From Brachionus plicatilis (lineage: Eukaryota; Rotifera; Eurotatoria; Ploima; Brachionidae), in NCBI GenBank assembly GCA_010279815.1, contig QEOQ01000226.1, positions 823,286 to 887,285 on the forward strand: a stretch of DNA of 64,000 nt. Reading direction: 5' to 3'. Every line of letters starts with the position of its first letter. Position 1 is the stretch's first letter. Below are positions 47,480 to 57,351 of this stretch, piece after piece. The notes beneath the pieces are model-generated. The model saw only the letters and a program-made list of their open reading frames with translations. It was not told the origin of the DNA and did no database searches. Both the position numbers and the translations under genes were made by a program.

Positions 47480-47653
47480 ACATTTTATTAGATGGAATTT
47501 TAAAAAAAGTATTTAATTTATGAGTTATAAAATATCAATATAAAAAATTTATAAAAATCAATTCTTCAAAATCAATCAAGGAGGGCTCAGTCCCATTTAA
47601 TTTTTGGATAGACGGCTTGAACACCCCTCAGCCCCGCTATGGCTACGCTGCTG
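47480..47653 (-). repeat. hAT-like repeat, left member of an inverted pair
   Basis: Read on the minus strand it begins CAGCAGCGTAGCCATAGCGG, continues past GGGACTGAGCCCTCC and ends near ATCTAATAAAATGT. The same sequence, inverted, is at 49095-49322. A CAGNGGCGTAGCC terminus is common among hAT-like elements. The other terminus is not clear, so these may be fragments. Confidence 0.65.
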
Positions 47654-47909
47654 GTTATAGGCATGCAATTTTCAGCAATTTTACCCAATAACATGATATA
47701 TCAGTATTGTATGTTAACTTTAAAATTTATAATTTATACTTTCAAAGCAAAAGTTTTACACTGTGTCAAATTTTCTTTTTCAATATTTACACATTTATTT
47801 TGATAGATAAAATAAATGAAAATTAATTTTTTTAATTATCACTTTTTAATTTTATTCTACTAATTTAATAAAATGATTATCTTTATTTATTAATTTATTA
47901 CAACTAGAA

Positions 47910-48965
47910 TCAATTTCTTACTTCAATATAAAACTTATGATGATCGTTGATTTCACCTCCTCTGACAACTAAATTACCACTTTGACCAACGTCTGACATG
48001 ATGTAATTTTTAGTTAGCATAGATCTAAATGAATAACTGCCATCTTGATTGTTTATTAAATAGAACTTTTCCCAATCACCAAGTACTACAGATTTAGCAA
48101 CCAAAACTTCGCCATAAGGTCTCACAAATCTTTTGTTGAATTTTGATTGTAAGGTGACAGTATTATCATCGTTTTTGAGCAGGAAAAATAATTCCCAATC
48201 AGCAACCCAACTTCGATTGGATCTCAATGGAGCCATTCCGAAAAATTCTGAGGTCACAAATTTTTCATTTATTTTTGCATATAATGAGATCAATGTGGAA
48301 CCATTACGGTTCAAGACATCATTCACATGGTCAACTTTTTTTTCTTCGCTTCTAGCCTTGTCAGCATTTTCAATTTCAATTTTAGACATGTCAAAATTTT
48401 TATTCAGCTCCAAACTTCCCACCAATTCCTCCATTTTTACCTCTGACACTTTTAGACAATAATCACACTCTTTCATCTTATCAAGGATTGTTTGCTTTTG
48501 TTCATCAAGTTTTTTTTCATATTGTTTTTCGATTTTTATCTTATTAGACAAAGTTGCCTCCTTTACAATTTCCTTGACAAATGATTCCTTGATAATTTCA
48601 TGTGAGTCCATATTTTCGATTGTTTTACTAAGCTCACATTTTTCATTTTGCAACTGGTCTATTAATCCCTGTGTGTAATCTTTTATCCGTTTTATCAAGT
48701 TCTCGCACTGAAGGTCAATTTGGTTTACAACTTTGTCAAATTGGTCATCTAATTTGATCATTAATTCATCTTTTAAGTTGTTTTCCAGAGCCAATTCAAT
48801 TTTTTTTCGAAGTATTAATTCCTTGTTGAACAGCATGCTCAGACATTGTTCAACTTCAATTGTGTGGTCCTTACAAGCAGGACAGTCGATTTTTCCCGAT
48901 TTATCCTTTAGGTTTTGGTACAATGTTGTCTGGTCACAATCTAGTTTTACTTCTAGCAAATCCAT
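47910..48965 (-). CDS. Coiled-coil protein with a C-terminal fascin-like beta-trefoil
   Basis: An intronless 351-codon gene. The N-terminus has CPACKDHTIEVEQC, a CxxC..H/C pattern like a reduced TRIM-type zinc-binding segment (about residues 29-42). Residues 45-210 are a long Lys/Glu/Leu-rich coiled coil. From about residue 222, two to three fascin-type repeats follow: LYAKINEKFVTSEFFG, ADWELFFLLKNDDNTVTLQS, GDWEKFYLINNQDGSYSFRS and KFYIEV. In fascins and bacterial relatives these modules form a beta-trefoil that binds actin or carbohydrate; here the ligand is unknown. The TRIM-like layout with a fascin-like sensor in place of B30.2 is unusual. The gene lies between two inverted hAT-like repeats 170-260 bp from its ends. 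ATG at 48963-48965; no close neighbour. Confidence 0.8.
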   Translation of the reverse strand: MDLLEVKLDCDQTTLYQNLKDKSGKIDCPACKDHTIEVEQCLSMLFNKELILRKKIELALENNLKDELMIKLDDQFDKVVNQIDLQCENLIKRIKDYTQGLIDQLQNEKCELSKTIENMDSHEIIKESFVKEIVKEATLSNKIKIEKQYEKKLDEQKQTILDKMKECDYCLKVSEVKMEELVGSLELNKNFDMSKIEIENADKARSEEKKVDHVNDVLNRNGSTLISLYAKINEKFVTSEFFGMAPLRSNRSWVADWELFFLLKNDDNTVTLQSKFNKRFVRPYGEVLVAKSVVLGDWEKFYLINNQDGSYSFRSMLTKNYIMSDVGQSGNLVVRGGEINDHHKFYIEVRN

Positions 48966-49094
48966 TGTAATAATTATTTATTTTATTCTTAAAACTGTTT
49001 TATGCCAAATGATCAAAAAAAATTAAATTTAAATATTTAACTCTTTCAAATCAAGCATAACAAAATATTTCCAGAAGATTGTAATTATAAAGAA

Positions 49095-49322
49095 CAGCGG
49101 CTTAGCCAGAGAGGAGCTGATGTTTGCTCAAGTCCTCCTATCCAAAAATTAAAAGGGACTGAGTCCCCGTTTTTAACAGTTCTATTTATCAAAAATGGTT
49201 ATAATTTTTGAGTTAAATTTTAATTAAAAAAATTTAAAATTAAGTTATTTTTTATTTATTTATTTTTATATTTTATAACTCGTAAATAAAATAAATTTTT
49301 TTAAATTCCATCTAATAAAATG
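49095..49322 (+). repeat. hAT-like repeat, right member of an inverted pair
   Basis: Begins CAGCGGCTTAGCCAGAGAGG and contains GGGACTGAGTCCCC near 49155; it matches the left copy in reverse over most of its length, with extra AT-rich sequence at 49180-49260. The two termini face each other across the fascin-like gene. Confidence 0.65.
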
Positions 49323-49335
49323 TGATCTTATGACC

Positions 49336-50208
49336 CGTTTTTAGGTTTAAAAAGTTTTTTATTTTTGAATCATAATTCCTAATGAAGCCAATTTTAGTGG
49401 ACCAGTATAAAATATAAAAATATACAAAAAAATGAAAAATAAAAAAAATTTATACATAAACGCCTAAACAGGTTTTTAAACCAGTCATTAAATTTGGATT
49501 ATACAATTGTATAAATTAGTGTTTTCATATTTAAAAGTTTGATCTTCTATCTAAAAATTAAAATTAATGAAATAAAGTTTTTTAGTACCTCAAATTTATT
49601 AAAAATTCCCTCAAATTTAATCCTAATGGTCTCCTTTTTAATCTAAAGACAAAAGAATAAAATATGCTGAAAAATTTATCAAGCGAGATGATTTTCCTTT
49701 AACTCAGAAAATCTCCGACCTTTATATGAAAGCTTTATATTATAGTATAGTTATATAACCAATCAATAGAAGATCCAGTTATTCAATTTTTTGCTATGAG
49801 TTTTTTGGAATTCGATTGAAAATCGAGGGAAACATTTTTTAATTATTAAGTTTCGGTAAAATAAAAAATTGCTTTAAATTCAATGATTTCAATTTTGCGA
49901 TCAAAAAATAAAAATAACCTAAAAAATCAAAATAATAAATGTTTATAAAAATTCCATAAATTTGAAAAGGATTCACAACATTTTTGTTTTTTTTTAATCA
50001 ACTTTTGTTTAAAATTTAATAAATTAAATAAACTCAAAGATGTAATTTTCTAAAAAATCAAGAGGTTTCGATTGATGTTAGGGTAAACATTGCTATTGAA
50101 TTTTACAACGAAATCCCTTGTTATTTAATCAAGAAAATTGCTTGCTTTCGCCATCCTATTTAAATTCAAAGTAGGAATTTGAAAAAATTCTAAAACTTAA
50201 TGTAAAAA
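49336..50208. other. Gene-free stretch
   Basis: AT-rich with no gene recognised. The last 150 bp presumably hold the promoter of the gene at 50209, but no site is visible. Confidence 0.4.
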
Positions 50209-51007
50209 ATGGAAAGACCAGCACAATCAGATGGAAAATGGTACCAAATTGAGCCTGAAGTTTTGGAAATACCACTCGCTCTACCGATCTATAACAATTT
50301 TGAAAACTTTCAAAAAAATATCAGACAGCCAAAGGTGATGGGATCAAAAAAAATTTCACCAAAGCTCAATGAATCAGAAGATAGTATATTGAATTATATC
50401 ACAGAAAAGAAAGAACCGTTCTTTAAGAAAAATCAAAAAAAAATAGCTATATTTGTTTTTCTTGCTTTTTTGCTTGGATATTAATTTTGACAATAATGGC
50501 TGTAATTTTTGGTATATTTTATCGCATTCCGAATTCAATTAACTTTTTCTTAACAAATACACTGAGTAATGATAATTTAGAACAATGTCTTCGAACAGCA
50601 AATAGTGAAATATTTTGGAATGGAGAAGAATGTGAATCAGCATTTGGTTTTGGAAGCAAATGTAGTAACGATGCACAATGTCAAATTATCATTCAATACA
50701 CATTTTGTATTGAAAATACCTGCAAATGCAAAGATGAAACAAGGTAATTAAAAAAAATAAAGTAGTTATTAAAGTTTTAATATAGAATAAGAAATTAGAT
50801 ATATCTGATAAATTTATTTTCTTCATTTGAATTTAAGTTTATTATTTATAAATATTCATCATCAATCTAAAAACGCTTTTTTTACGGTCAAGAAAATAAA
50901 TAATCCACGGTTCCAAAAAAACTTCCAGGAAACACTTTTCAAAATGTTAAGCCAGAATTTAAAATTATTGATCCAATACCAAGTATGACTCAAAATCGGA
51001 CCCATTA
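50209..51007 (+). CDS. Cysteine-rich type II membrane protein (frame change), partial model
   Basis: The first 91 codons give a cytoplasmic tail (MERPAQSDGKWYQIEPEVLE, then a Lys-rich stretch) running into a membrane helix (IAIFVFLAFLLG). The frame then stops at 50482, but another frame continues the helix (LTIMAVIFGIFY) and gives an extracellular region with eight cysteines (CLRTANSEIFWNGEECESAF, CSNDAQCQIIIQYTFCIENT, CKC) resembling an EB or EGF-like module. A one-base shift in the T-run at about 50460-50470 would join the two. The second frame ends at a likely donor, AAG/GTAATT (50742). A short exon-like segment near 50905-51007 (VPKKLPGNTFQNVKPEFKII, ending TQNRTH, stop) may be the last exon, but its acceptor is unclear. 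Family not identified; single-pass, N-in orientation is inferred. Confidence 0.55.
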
Positions 51008-51399
51008 AGTAACAGATAATGAAAGTGATTTTGAGAATTCGAATTTTCTATACTTTTTTCTTCAATTTGTTTTTGTTATTTTGTCACACTGCCTTAAATT
51101 TATTTTAAATTGAATCGAACATTTCTTAACGATCGATCAATTAATTTAATTCAAAATATCATTAAAGAATATTGTCAATAGATTAAAAAATTCGATTAAT
51201 TTTTTTATTAATTTTAACTTATTTTATAATCTACAATTTCAAATTTTTGTCGAATTTTTCCAATTTTATCATTAAAATTAATTTTATATCAATTCTTTTT
51301 GTCAGAAATAATTAAATTTCACAAAAAGTAATGCAAAGAAATAAAAACAGATAATTATCATCACAAATAAGAGTATCATTTAAAAAACCTCCATTTATA
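51008..51399. other. Gene-free stretch
   Basis: AT-rich DNA up to the terminus of the large transposon. No features seen. Confidence 0.4.
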
Positions 51400-51727
51400 C
51401 AGTGGTGATTTGACACTAGGGTTTTTACCTTTTTTTACGTAAAATTACGTAAATTTACCACTTTTTACGTAAATTTTCGTAATTTTACACTTGTAAGGAC
51501 TGGTAAATTTACGTAAATTTACGCAATTTTACGAAATTTTACGATAATTTTCGAAAAAACTGGTAAAAACAAAAGGGCCAAAAAAAAGCCAATTTTCAAG
51601 CAATTTCTTAGAATTTTTGGAAAATTTAAAAAAAACAAAAAAATTTAAAAAAAAAAAAATTTACATTTTTTTACGTAAATTTACGTAAAATCCGAATTTT
51701 TTAATTGTAAAATTTTGTAAAAAATTG
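51400..51727 (+). repeat. Left terminal inverted repeat of the Tc1-like element
   Basis: About 328 bp. Contains the outer word CAGTGGTGATTTGACA, then alternating TTTTTACGTAAATT, GGTAAATTTACG and TTTTACGATAATTTTCG, an inner block AAAGGGCCAAAAAAAAGCC, and TTTACGTAAATTTACGTAAA again at 51670-51690. Pairs with 54523-54860. Confidence 0.9.
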
Positions 51728-51845
51728 TAAAGTACAGTAAATATTTTTATTTTAATAAATCAGACTATTTTAAATGAAAAAAAAATTAATGATTTGACCA
51801 GTCTCCATTATTTTGAATCACAATTGGGATAACCTAAATAAATAA

Positions 51846-53124
51846 TTAATTTTGTTTTAAGTCAAATTTTTTTTTTAATAATACCTTTTTTAAATGACTT
51901 ATATATGATAAACATTTTTTAGGTGTTAAAATTTTTTGGAACTTAAATATAGTCTCAATGACCTCATCTTCATTTTTTCCTTCTTTAGATAAAATAAACT
52001 TTTTTAATTCGTTCCAAACCATCTCGATCGGATTTAAGTCTGGCGATTGAGGAGGGGATTTAGCCTTTTTTAATTTAGAAAATATTTTAAATTAGAATTT
52101 TTTTATAAAGAAAAAAATACCCAAATAATTTGATTTTTTTTCAAAAAATCATTACAGATGGAAGAGGTATGTTTCGGGTCATTGTCCTGATGTAACATGA
52201 AATCAAAATCAAAATTTTCAAAAGCGAAAGGAATAAGATATTCTGCCAAAATATCTCTGTATAGAACCGAATTCATGTTTTGTTTAAAAATCTTTATATT
52301 AAAATTTTTTTTTTTTTTGAAATTAGTCTTATAAATTTGTTTACGGCGAATTTTGTTGAGCCTTTTGACGATATTCCTGCCCAAATATGGAGTTTACTTT
52401 TAAATTTCGAAGTTGAAGGAATAGTTTTCGGATACGAAGACGGGAGCCTTAAATGATACTTTGGTTTATCATAAACTATTATTGTTACCTCATCTACAAA
52501 GATGTAATTTTCAAACTGATTATTTTGATTCTGCAAACACCAAATAAGTCTTTTAAGCTTCTGAAATTCAGTTAAAAGAGGTGATTTTTTAAGTCGTCTA
52601 AGGCGAAATCCTTAAAGTAAATTTTGTGTTAAAAACTAAATTTTATAATTTTGGTAAAAGAATACCCTGTTTGAATCTATATTTTCGAATTACACTTGCA
52701 CTAATTTTTTTACCAAACTTTTTGTGAATTTTTTTACTCAACTTTTTAGAAGACTCTAGACCGTTTAATTTAAGTGTTCGAGCCTAAAATTAAAAAAATT
52801 TATAAATTTAAATTTAAAGGATTCATATTCTAATTACATAAATATAATCTACAATAGAACTTGCTAAAGCGCGATGATTTTTTTTTTGGACTTTTTTACC
52901 AGAACTTCCCATTAATTTCTTTATATACTTAAATTAAATGAATACTTAAGTAAAAAAAATTGTATAACTTTTTTATATACTCTAATAGATGGTAAGGAGT
53001 TTTTTGAATAAGACTTTTTTAAAACACCTCTAATTTTCTTTGCACTTAGATTTTTTTTTCTGCTCAAGTACAGAATTTGCTTTAAAAAAATCTCTTTTTT
53101 AAAATGCTTTTTTTTAAAAAGCAT
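51846..53124 (-). CDS. Tc1-like DD34E transposase, split by short introns
   Basis: Read on the minus strand, several short exons or frames give a Tc1/mariner transposase. From N to C: a helix-turn-helix region (NLSAKKIRGVLKKSYSK, then ARTLKLNGLESSKKLSKKI and ISASVIRKYRFKQG), the first catalytic Asp in YIFVDEVTII, a WAGISSKGSTKFAV block, MNSVLYRDILAEYL, the second Asp in LHQDNDPKHTSS, and SPDLNPIEMVWNELKK with the catalytic Glu. Removing a GT..AG intron between NQIIW and AKSPP gives 34 residues between the second Asp and the Glu (DD34E, the Tc1 class). Other junctions (about 52780-52820 with GTAATT..TTTTAG, 52605-52665, and 52290) fit short introns, but a homopolymer frameshift is possible at 52305. 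Stop at 51846-51848. Role: cuts at the termini and inserts into TA. Intron-rich transposases are uncommon in this superfamily. Confidence 0.85.
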
Positions 53125-53233
53125 GGCCTGATCTTATAAGTTTTAGAATTAAAATTTAAAATTAAAAAATTTGACTCTCTTTTTATAAATGTGTTTTTAT
53201 TTCTATATTTTTTTTTTCAATTATTATAAGATT

Positions 53234-54317
53234 AAAAATGACTAAGAAAAGTACTTCAACTTCTAAAAAGAATCCACCAAAAAAAACACCAAATAAACCT
53301 GAGACTGATTCAGAAGCTACTGAAAATGAAGAAGAAAAGACTGAAAAGACTAAAATAACAAAAAAACAAAAGCAAAGGATGAAGATACTGAGATGATCGC
53401 TATTTTGTACGACATTCCTGATGAAAAGCATCCATTTCATAATCTTCATCGTGTTCACTCAAGTGTGCCGATTAATGAAATTACAGACAAAATTGACCGA
53501 GAGGATGTAAGCTTAGTTATATTTCGAATTTTAAAAAGATCATTTTTCTATAAGATAATAAGTTAAAAAAAGGGACAATTGTTAATTTTATTCTGGAACA
53601 AAATGGTCAATTTTTGTGGGTAAAAGGCGAAATAAGCAACGAATATATTTTCAAAGTTCCTAAAAAAAAGTAAAAATTAATATTTTAGTAAAAATGAACA
53701 GTAATTTTGATTTGATTTTGATAAAATTTTTTTATAAAAGGCGACAAACTTCATTAAAGAAAATAATAAGGAAATTAAGATTAATGCTGAAAACATAATA
53801 ACCGAGCAGCTAAAAAAAATGAACAAAAATTTTGAGAAGATTTTTCTTAAAAATGAAGAAAAATCAAATAAAGATGAAACATTAGTATCACCTAGACTAA
53901 AGAGAAAAATTGATCAAACTCCAGTGGAGCTATCATCAGACGAAGATTTAACGAATAAAACATTTTGTTAGTTTCTTCTTAAAAGTTATCTTTAATTTTA
54001 TTGTTTTATAAGAAAAATTTTAAGGCACCCAAAAGGACTTTACCCAGGAATTAAAAAATTTGATTCAAGAGAAATTTCCAGAAGAGCTTCATGAGACAAT
54101 AACTTTTTATAGGAATAAAGACTTTACAAAAATTCATAGAAATTAAAGGTAAACTTAAAAGTCTTTTTGTTCATATTTAAGAAAATAATTTTTTTTAAAT
54201 TTAGAACGCTTAACAAAATTTGTTCCTAGTGGAGAAACTTTTGAAAAGGCATTTGAAAAAGCTAGAAATTCGTTGAAAACACAGCGTTCAGTAAATTTAA
54301 AAGCTAGAAAAACATAA
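53234..54317 (+). CDS. Second gene of the Tc1-like element, unknown family
   Basis: Divergent from the transposase and wholly within the element. It starts with ATG at about 53238 and a Lys/Thr/Pro-rich tail (KKSTSTSKKNPPKKTPNKPE). A frame change in an A-run near 53360 leads to MIAILYDIPDEKHPFHNLHR, then a donor DRED/GTAAGC and GTIVNFILEQNGQFLWVKGE. A helical segment follows (ATNFIKENNKEIKINAENII to SPRLKRKIDQTPVELSSDED), then after an intron with GTTAGT..TTTAAG, FTQELKNLIQEKFPEELHET, and a final exon RLTKFVPSGETFEKAFEKAR ending with TAA at 54315-54317. Introns are about 50-60 bp. Two or more one-base shifts at A-runs may be mutations or sequence errors. Basic, partly coiled-coil protein; a DNA-binding or regulatory partner of the transposase is inference. 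No family recognised. Confidence 0.65.
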
Positions 54318-54522
54318 AACTAATAATCAATTTTTGAACAAATTATTCAATAAATTTTTGAAATTTTTTTTTTTTGTTTATTTAAGTAAAGTTTAATGGA
54401 CTAAAAGATAAAGATTTAATTATATATTGAAAAAAAATTTTTTCCTTTTTATTCTTACAAAATAAAATTAACAACACTTTTTTTGATTTAAAGCGATATT
54501 ACATGAATCTACCACATTTTAT

Positions 54523-54860
54523 CAATTTTTTACAAAATTTTACAATTAAAAAATTCGGATTTTACGTAAATTTACGTAAAAAAATGTAAATTTTTTTTTT
54601 TAAAAATTTTTTTGTTTTTTTGAAATTTTCCAAAAATTCTAAGAAATTGCTTGAAAATTGGCTTTTTTTTGGCCCTTTTGATTTTACCAGTTTTTTCGAA
54701 AATTATCGTAAAATTTCGTAAAATTGCGTAAATTTACGTAAATTTACCAGTCCTTACAAGTGTAAAATTACGAAAATTTACGTAAAAAGTGGTAAATTCA
54801 CGTAATTTTACGTAATTTTACGTAAAAAAAGGTAAAAACCCTAGTGTCAAATCACCACTG
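54523..54860 (-). repeat. Right terminal inverted repeat of the Tc1-like element
   Basis: About 338 bp, the reverse complement of 51400-51727 with few differences, mostly in the length of A/T runs. The repeated TTTACGTAAA motifs are conserved in both arms. Confidence 0.9.
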
Positions 54861-54862
54861 TA

Positions 54863-55137
54863 TAATGAAAGTTCTGAATGCTGAAAAATTCTAAAAAGAA
54901 AGAAAAGAAAGCAATACTAAAAGGAAATACATTTTTGTTAATCTCTAATCGAACATAGTAGTTTTCCTTTATTTATTTTAATCAATTTAGCTTTGAATTT
55001 TTGTACAATAAATTTTCAGAGATCGATCTTCTCAATTAATCTTTATCAATCTTTATTATCAAAAAAAATTCCCCAAGATAAAAAAATTTAAATAAAATAA
55101 AGAAATTAAAATATTAAAATAAGCTATTGTAACACCT
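54863..55137. other. Gene-free flank of the Tc1-like element
   Basis: AT-rich DNA between the right end of the Tc1-like element and the LTR-like repeat. Nothing recognised. Confidence 0.4.
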
Positions 55138-55275
55138 CCTGTGCCTCAGGCCTGTCTCTCTCTCTTTATATATTTGTGCTGTATTTTAGTTTAAGTTAGA
55201 GTTTTTATTTAGACTAAGAAGAGAAAATTTTATTTTTAATCTATTTAATAGTGCCACGCTATTAAACTATGATGT
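55138..55275 (+). repeat. Short LTR-like repeat, possibly a solo LTR
   Basis: Begins TGTAACACCTCCTGTGCC, contains CTCTCTCTCTTTATATATTT and ends around the imperfect palindrome TTTAATAGTGCCACGCTATT. The same CT-rich tract and palindrome (TTTAATAGCGCACGCTATTA) occur directly before the primer binding site of the retroelement at 61883. That suggests a related LTR, but only the end part is similar. Confidence 0.4.
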
Positions 55276-55707
55276 GATATAAAATAATTTTTATTATAAC
55301 CCTTAACTACAACGCTTTTTAATGTCATCAACCATTAAAATGGAAGTTAATTTTAAGTCAAAATTTTTATCTAAGAACTTCTATATTTTAATTTTATATG
55401 TTTTAGATTTTCATTTTAATATTTTCTTTGTTAAGAAAAGCAACTTTTATATTTAGAGAAGGTAATAAGAAGACTTTTTAATTGACTTTTACTATTTTAA
55501 AAAATTTTAGTTTTATCAAAGGAATTCTCCATAATTAAGCTCTTTATTTTTTATGTGCCAAGCTATATCTCATTAAAAAAATCAAAATAAAGTTAAAAGT
55601 TAAAAGAAAATCAAAAAGAGTTATATTGAAAAAGAAAGTTACAGAGACATTATTATTTGTGTATCTGTGCTGAGCTAAAGCCCCTTCAGAATTGGACCAT
55701 AGTAAAC
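55276..55707. other. Gene-free stretch
   Basis: AT-rich, no gene. The sequence TTTATTTTTTATGTGCCAAGC.. to GTGCTGAGCTAAAGCC (55542-55682) may belong to the repeat that follows, as a similar word CGAGCTAAAGCTGCTTT occurs at 42554. Confidence 0.35.
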
Positions 55708-55909
55708 TATAACCACGAAATAGTAAATTATACCACAAATTAAATTTTAAATCAAACATTAAGTTTTTTTTTACTAATCTAGTTGTATTACCAATAATTT
55801 ATATTTTAAACCATATTTTGATTAAAATAACCATACATTTCATAAAATAATATCAAAAGTAAAAAAAATAACAAACTAAAAATACTGTTGCTTAAATTTA
55901 TTCAAACCA
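55708..55909 (+). repeat. Dispersed repeat, copy B
   Basis: Copy of 1919-2150, with smaller gaps. At 55911 the repeat passes directly into CAGAGTTGTTTTTAAGTC, a hAT-like MITE terminus. Confidence 0.65.
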
Positions 55910-55910
55910 G

Positions 55911-56015
55911 AGTTGTTTTTAAGTCATAAAGCCAAAGTCAAATCAAGTCATTAGACTTAACTTGAAATTAATTTTTTTAAAAAGCCTTAAAATTCATGTG
56001 GCCCCCTTTATAACT
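55911..56015. repeat. Partial hAT-like MITE (CAGAGTTGTT terminus)
   Basis: Same terminus as 4099 and 57352, followed by AAGTCATAAAGCCAAAGTCA and AAGTCATTAGACTTAACTTG. No opposite end, so truncated; the end is approximate. Confidence 0.5.
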
Positions 56016-56290
56016 ACACTGAACAGAGAAAAATTCAAATATTAATTTTAAATCGAAACTAGCTTGATACTGACTCACTTTTGAAAGATGATAAAGTAAA
56101 CAATTTATTATTTTAGATGATTAAAATTGATTATAAAGATAAATAGATTCGGAAATATCAAGAAATCTAAAATTTGTTACATACAATTGAAAAAAAAGTA
56201 TTTTTTATTTGAAATATAGTTGTGAATAAATTTAAGCAAAAGTATTTTATTATGTTATTTTTTATACTTCTATTGATATTTAAAAATCTT

Positions 56291-56456
56291 TAGTGATGGG
56301 TCTTAACTTAACTAATTTAGTTTAGTCGACTAAAATTAAGTCGACTAGTTTTTAGTCAACTAAAATTTAGCCAACTAGTTTTTCAACGGAGTTTTCTCTT
56401 TAGATTAGTCAACTAAATTTTAGTTGACTAATCTAAAGAGAAAACTCCCATCACTA
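56291..56456. mobile_element. hAT MITE, 166 bp, with exact 8-bp duplication
   Basis: Termini TAGTGATGGG and CCCATCACTA are flanked by AAAATCTT at 56283-56290 and 56457-56464, an exact 8-bp target duplication as made by hAT transposases. The interior is built of GTCGACTAAAATT/AGTCAACTAAA repeats and ends in a near-complete palindrome at about 56390-56448 (GGAGTTTTCTCTTTAGATTA and complement). It is the smallest complete element in the window. Confidence 0.9.
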
Positions 56457-56464
56457 AAAATCTT

Positions 56465-57351
56465 GCATAATTTTGTTTATAAATAAGAGTTAAAATTTAG
56501 TAAATTATTTGCAAATTTTAATTGGTAAATTTCAATTTTTATCAAATTTAAAATAGGATATGTTAAGGTTTTATTAAAAATTCTCATCCAGAAAAATATT
56601 TTCAAATCGCGCATTCTAGAATTACAATACACTCTCATTGTGAGACTATATAGCTCGTCACGACTGCTTCGTTCCTCGCAATAATTTTAACTAATTCAAT
56701 TCTGAGGTGGAACTTGAATATTTTTTCAAGCAATTTCCGAAAGCAACTTCTGCACATTGTAATTTAAACAAGTGTTCAATCCGTGAATCTAATGCTGATG
56801 ACCAAAAAATGCGAGTTCTTTATCTGTTTTTGAATTAAAATTTATTAAAAATAAATTTAAGTATGTTAATTAACCGTTAAAAAAAGAAAAAAAATTTATC
56901 CTAAAAAAAGCGGTAAAGACTTTTTTTAAAGTTAATACCTCACTTCCTATCTTTTTCACATCACGTAAACCCATTGGGTAAAGTAAGACATATTTAAAGA
57001 ATAAAATCACTGAAATCTTAAAAATTTTGATAAAGAGAATTGAAATAAACTTCATTTGGATAAAAAATTAAATTCAAATATCCTTAAAATGAAAAAAATA
57101 ATGATTGAAAGATCATTAAATCATTAGTTTAATACATTTGTTGAATCAGCAGGCTCTATTAAATAAGAGTAATACGTGGCTCTGAAGTAAAATTCAAATA
57201 TACTTAAAAAAAGATTCTCAAAATGATAGTATAATGATTTTTAGTAAGAAATTTTTCTTTTGGAAAATATCCATCTATTTAATCAATTGCATGATTCGGT
57301 CTGATTTGTTTCTAATCAATCAAAGTCAGTGGAGTAAAGGTGTATTTTATT
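56465..57351. other. Gene-free stretch
   Basis: No coding region. A slightly GC-richer patch at 56640-56790 (CTCGTCACGACTGCTTCGTT) is not recognised. Confidence 0.4.

Larger units (their letters stand above)
51400..54860. mobile_element. Complete Tc1-like transposon with long termini and two divergent genes
   Basis: A 3461-bp element. Termini CAGTGGTGATTTGACACTAG start at 51400 and the complement ends at 54860; TA lies at 51398-51399 and 54861-54862. The inverted repeats are long (about 51400-51727 and 54523-54860) and nearly identical. They are built from many variants of TTTACGTAAATTTACG, the palindromic core TTACGTAA recurring, plausible multiple transposase-binding sites. Inside are a DD34E transposase on the minus strand and a second gene on the plus strand, head to head around 53125-53240. 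The MITE at 2761-3111 has related ends. The close match of the two arms suggests recent mobility, although both genes show possible frameshifts. Confidence 0.92.

Noticed and set aside
48133..49026. Plus-strand frames across the fascin-like gene
   Set aside because: They are complementary-strand shadows of the minus-strand gene, which has clear domain similarity.
55133..55262. GCTAT as a 5-bp target duplication of a solo LTR
   Set aside because: The right GCTAT is part of the palindrome that also occurs in the LTR at 61.8 kb, so it belongs to the repeat rather than to the target.
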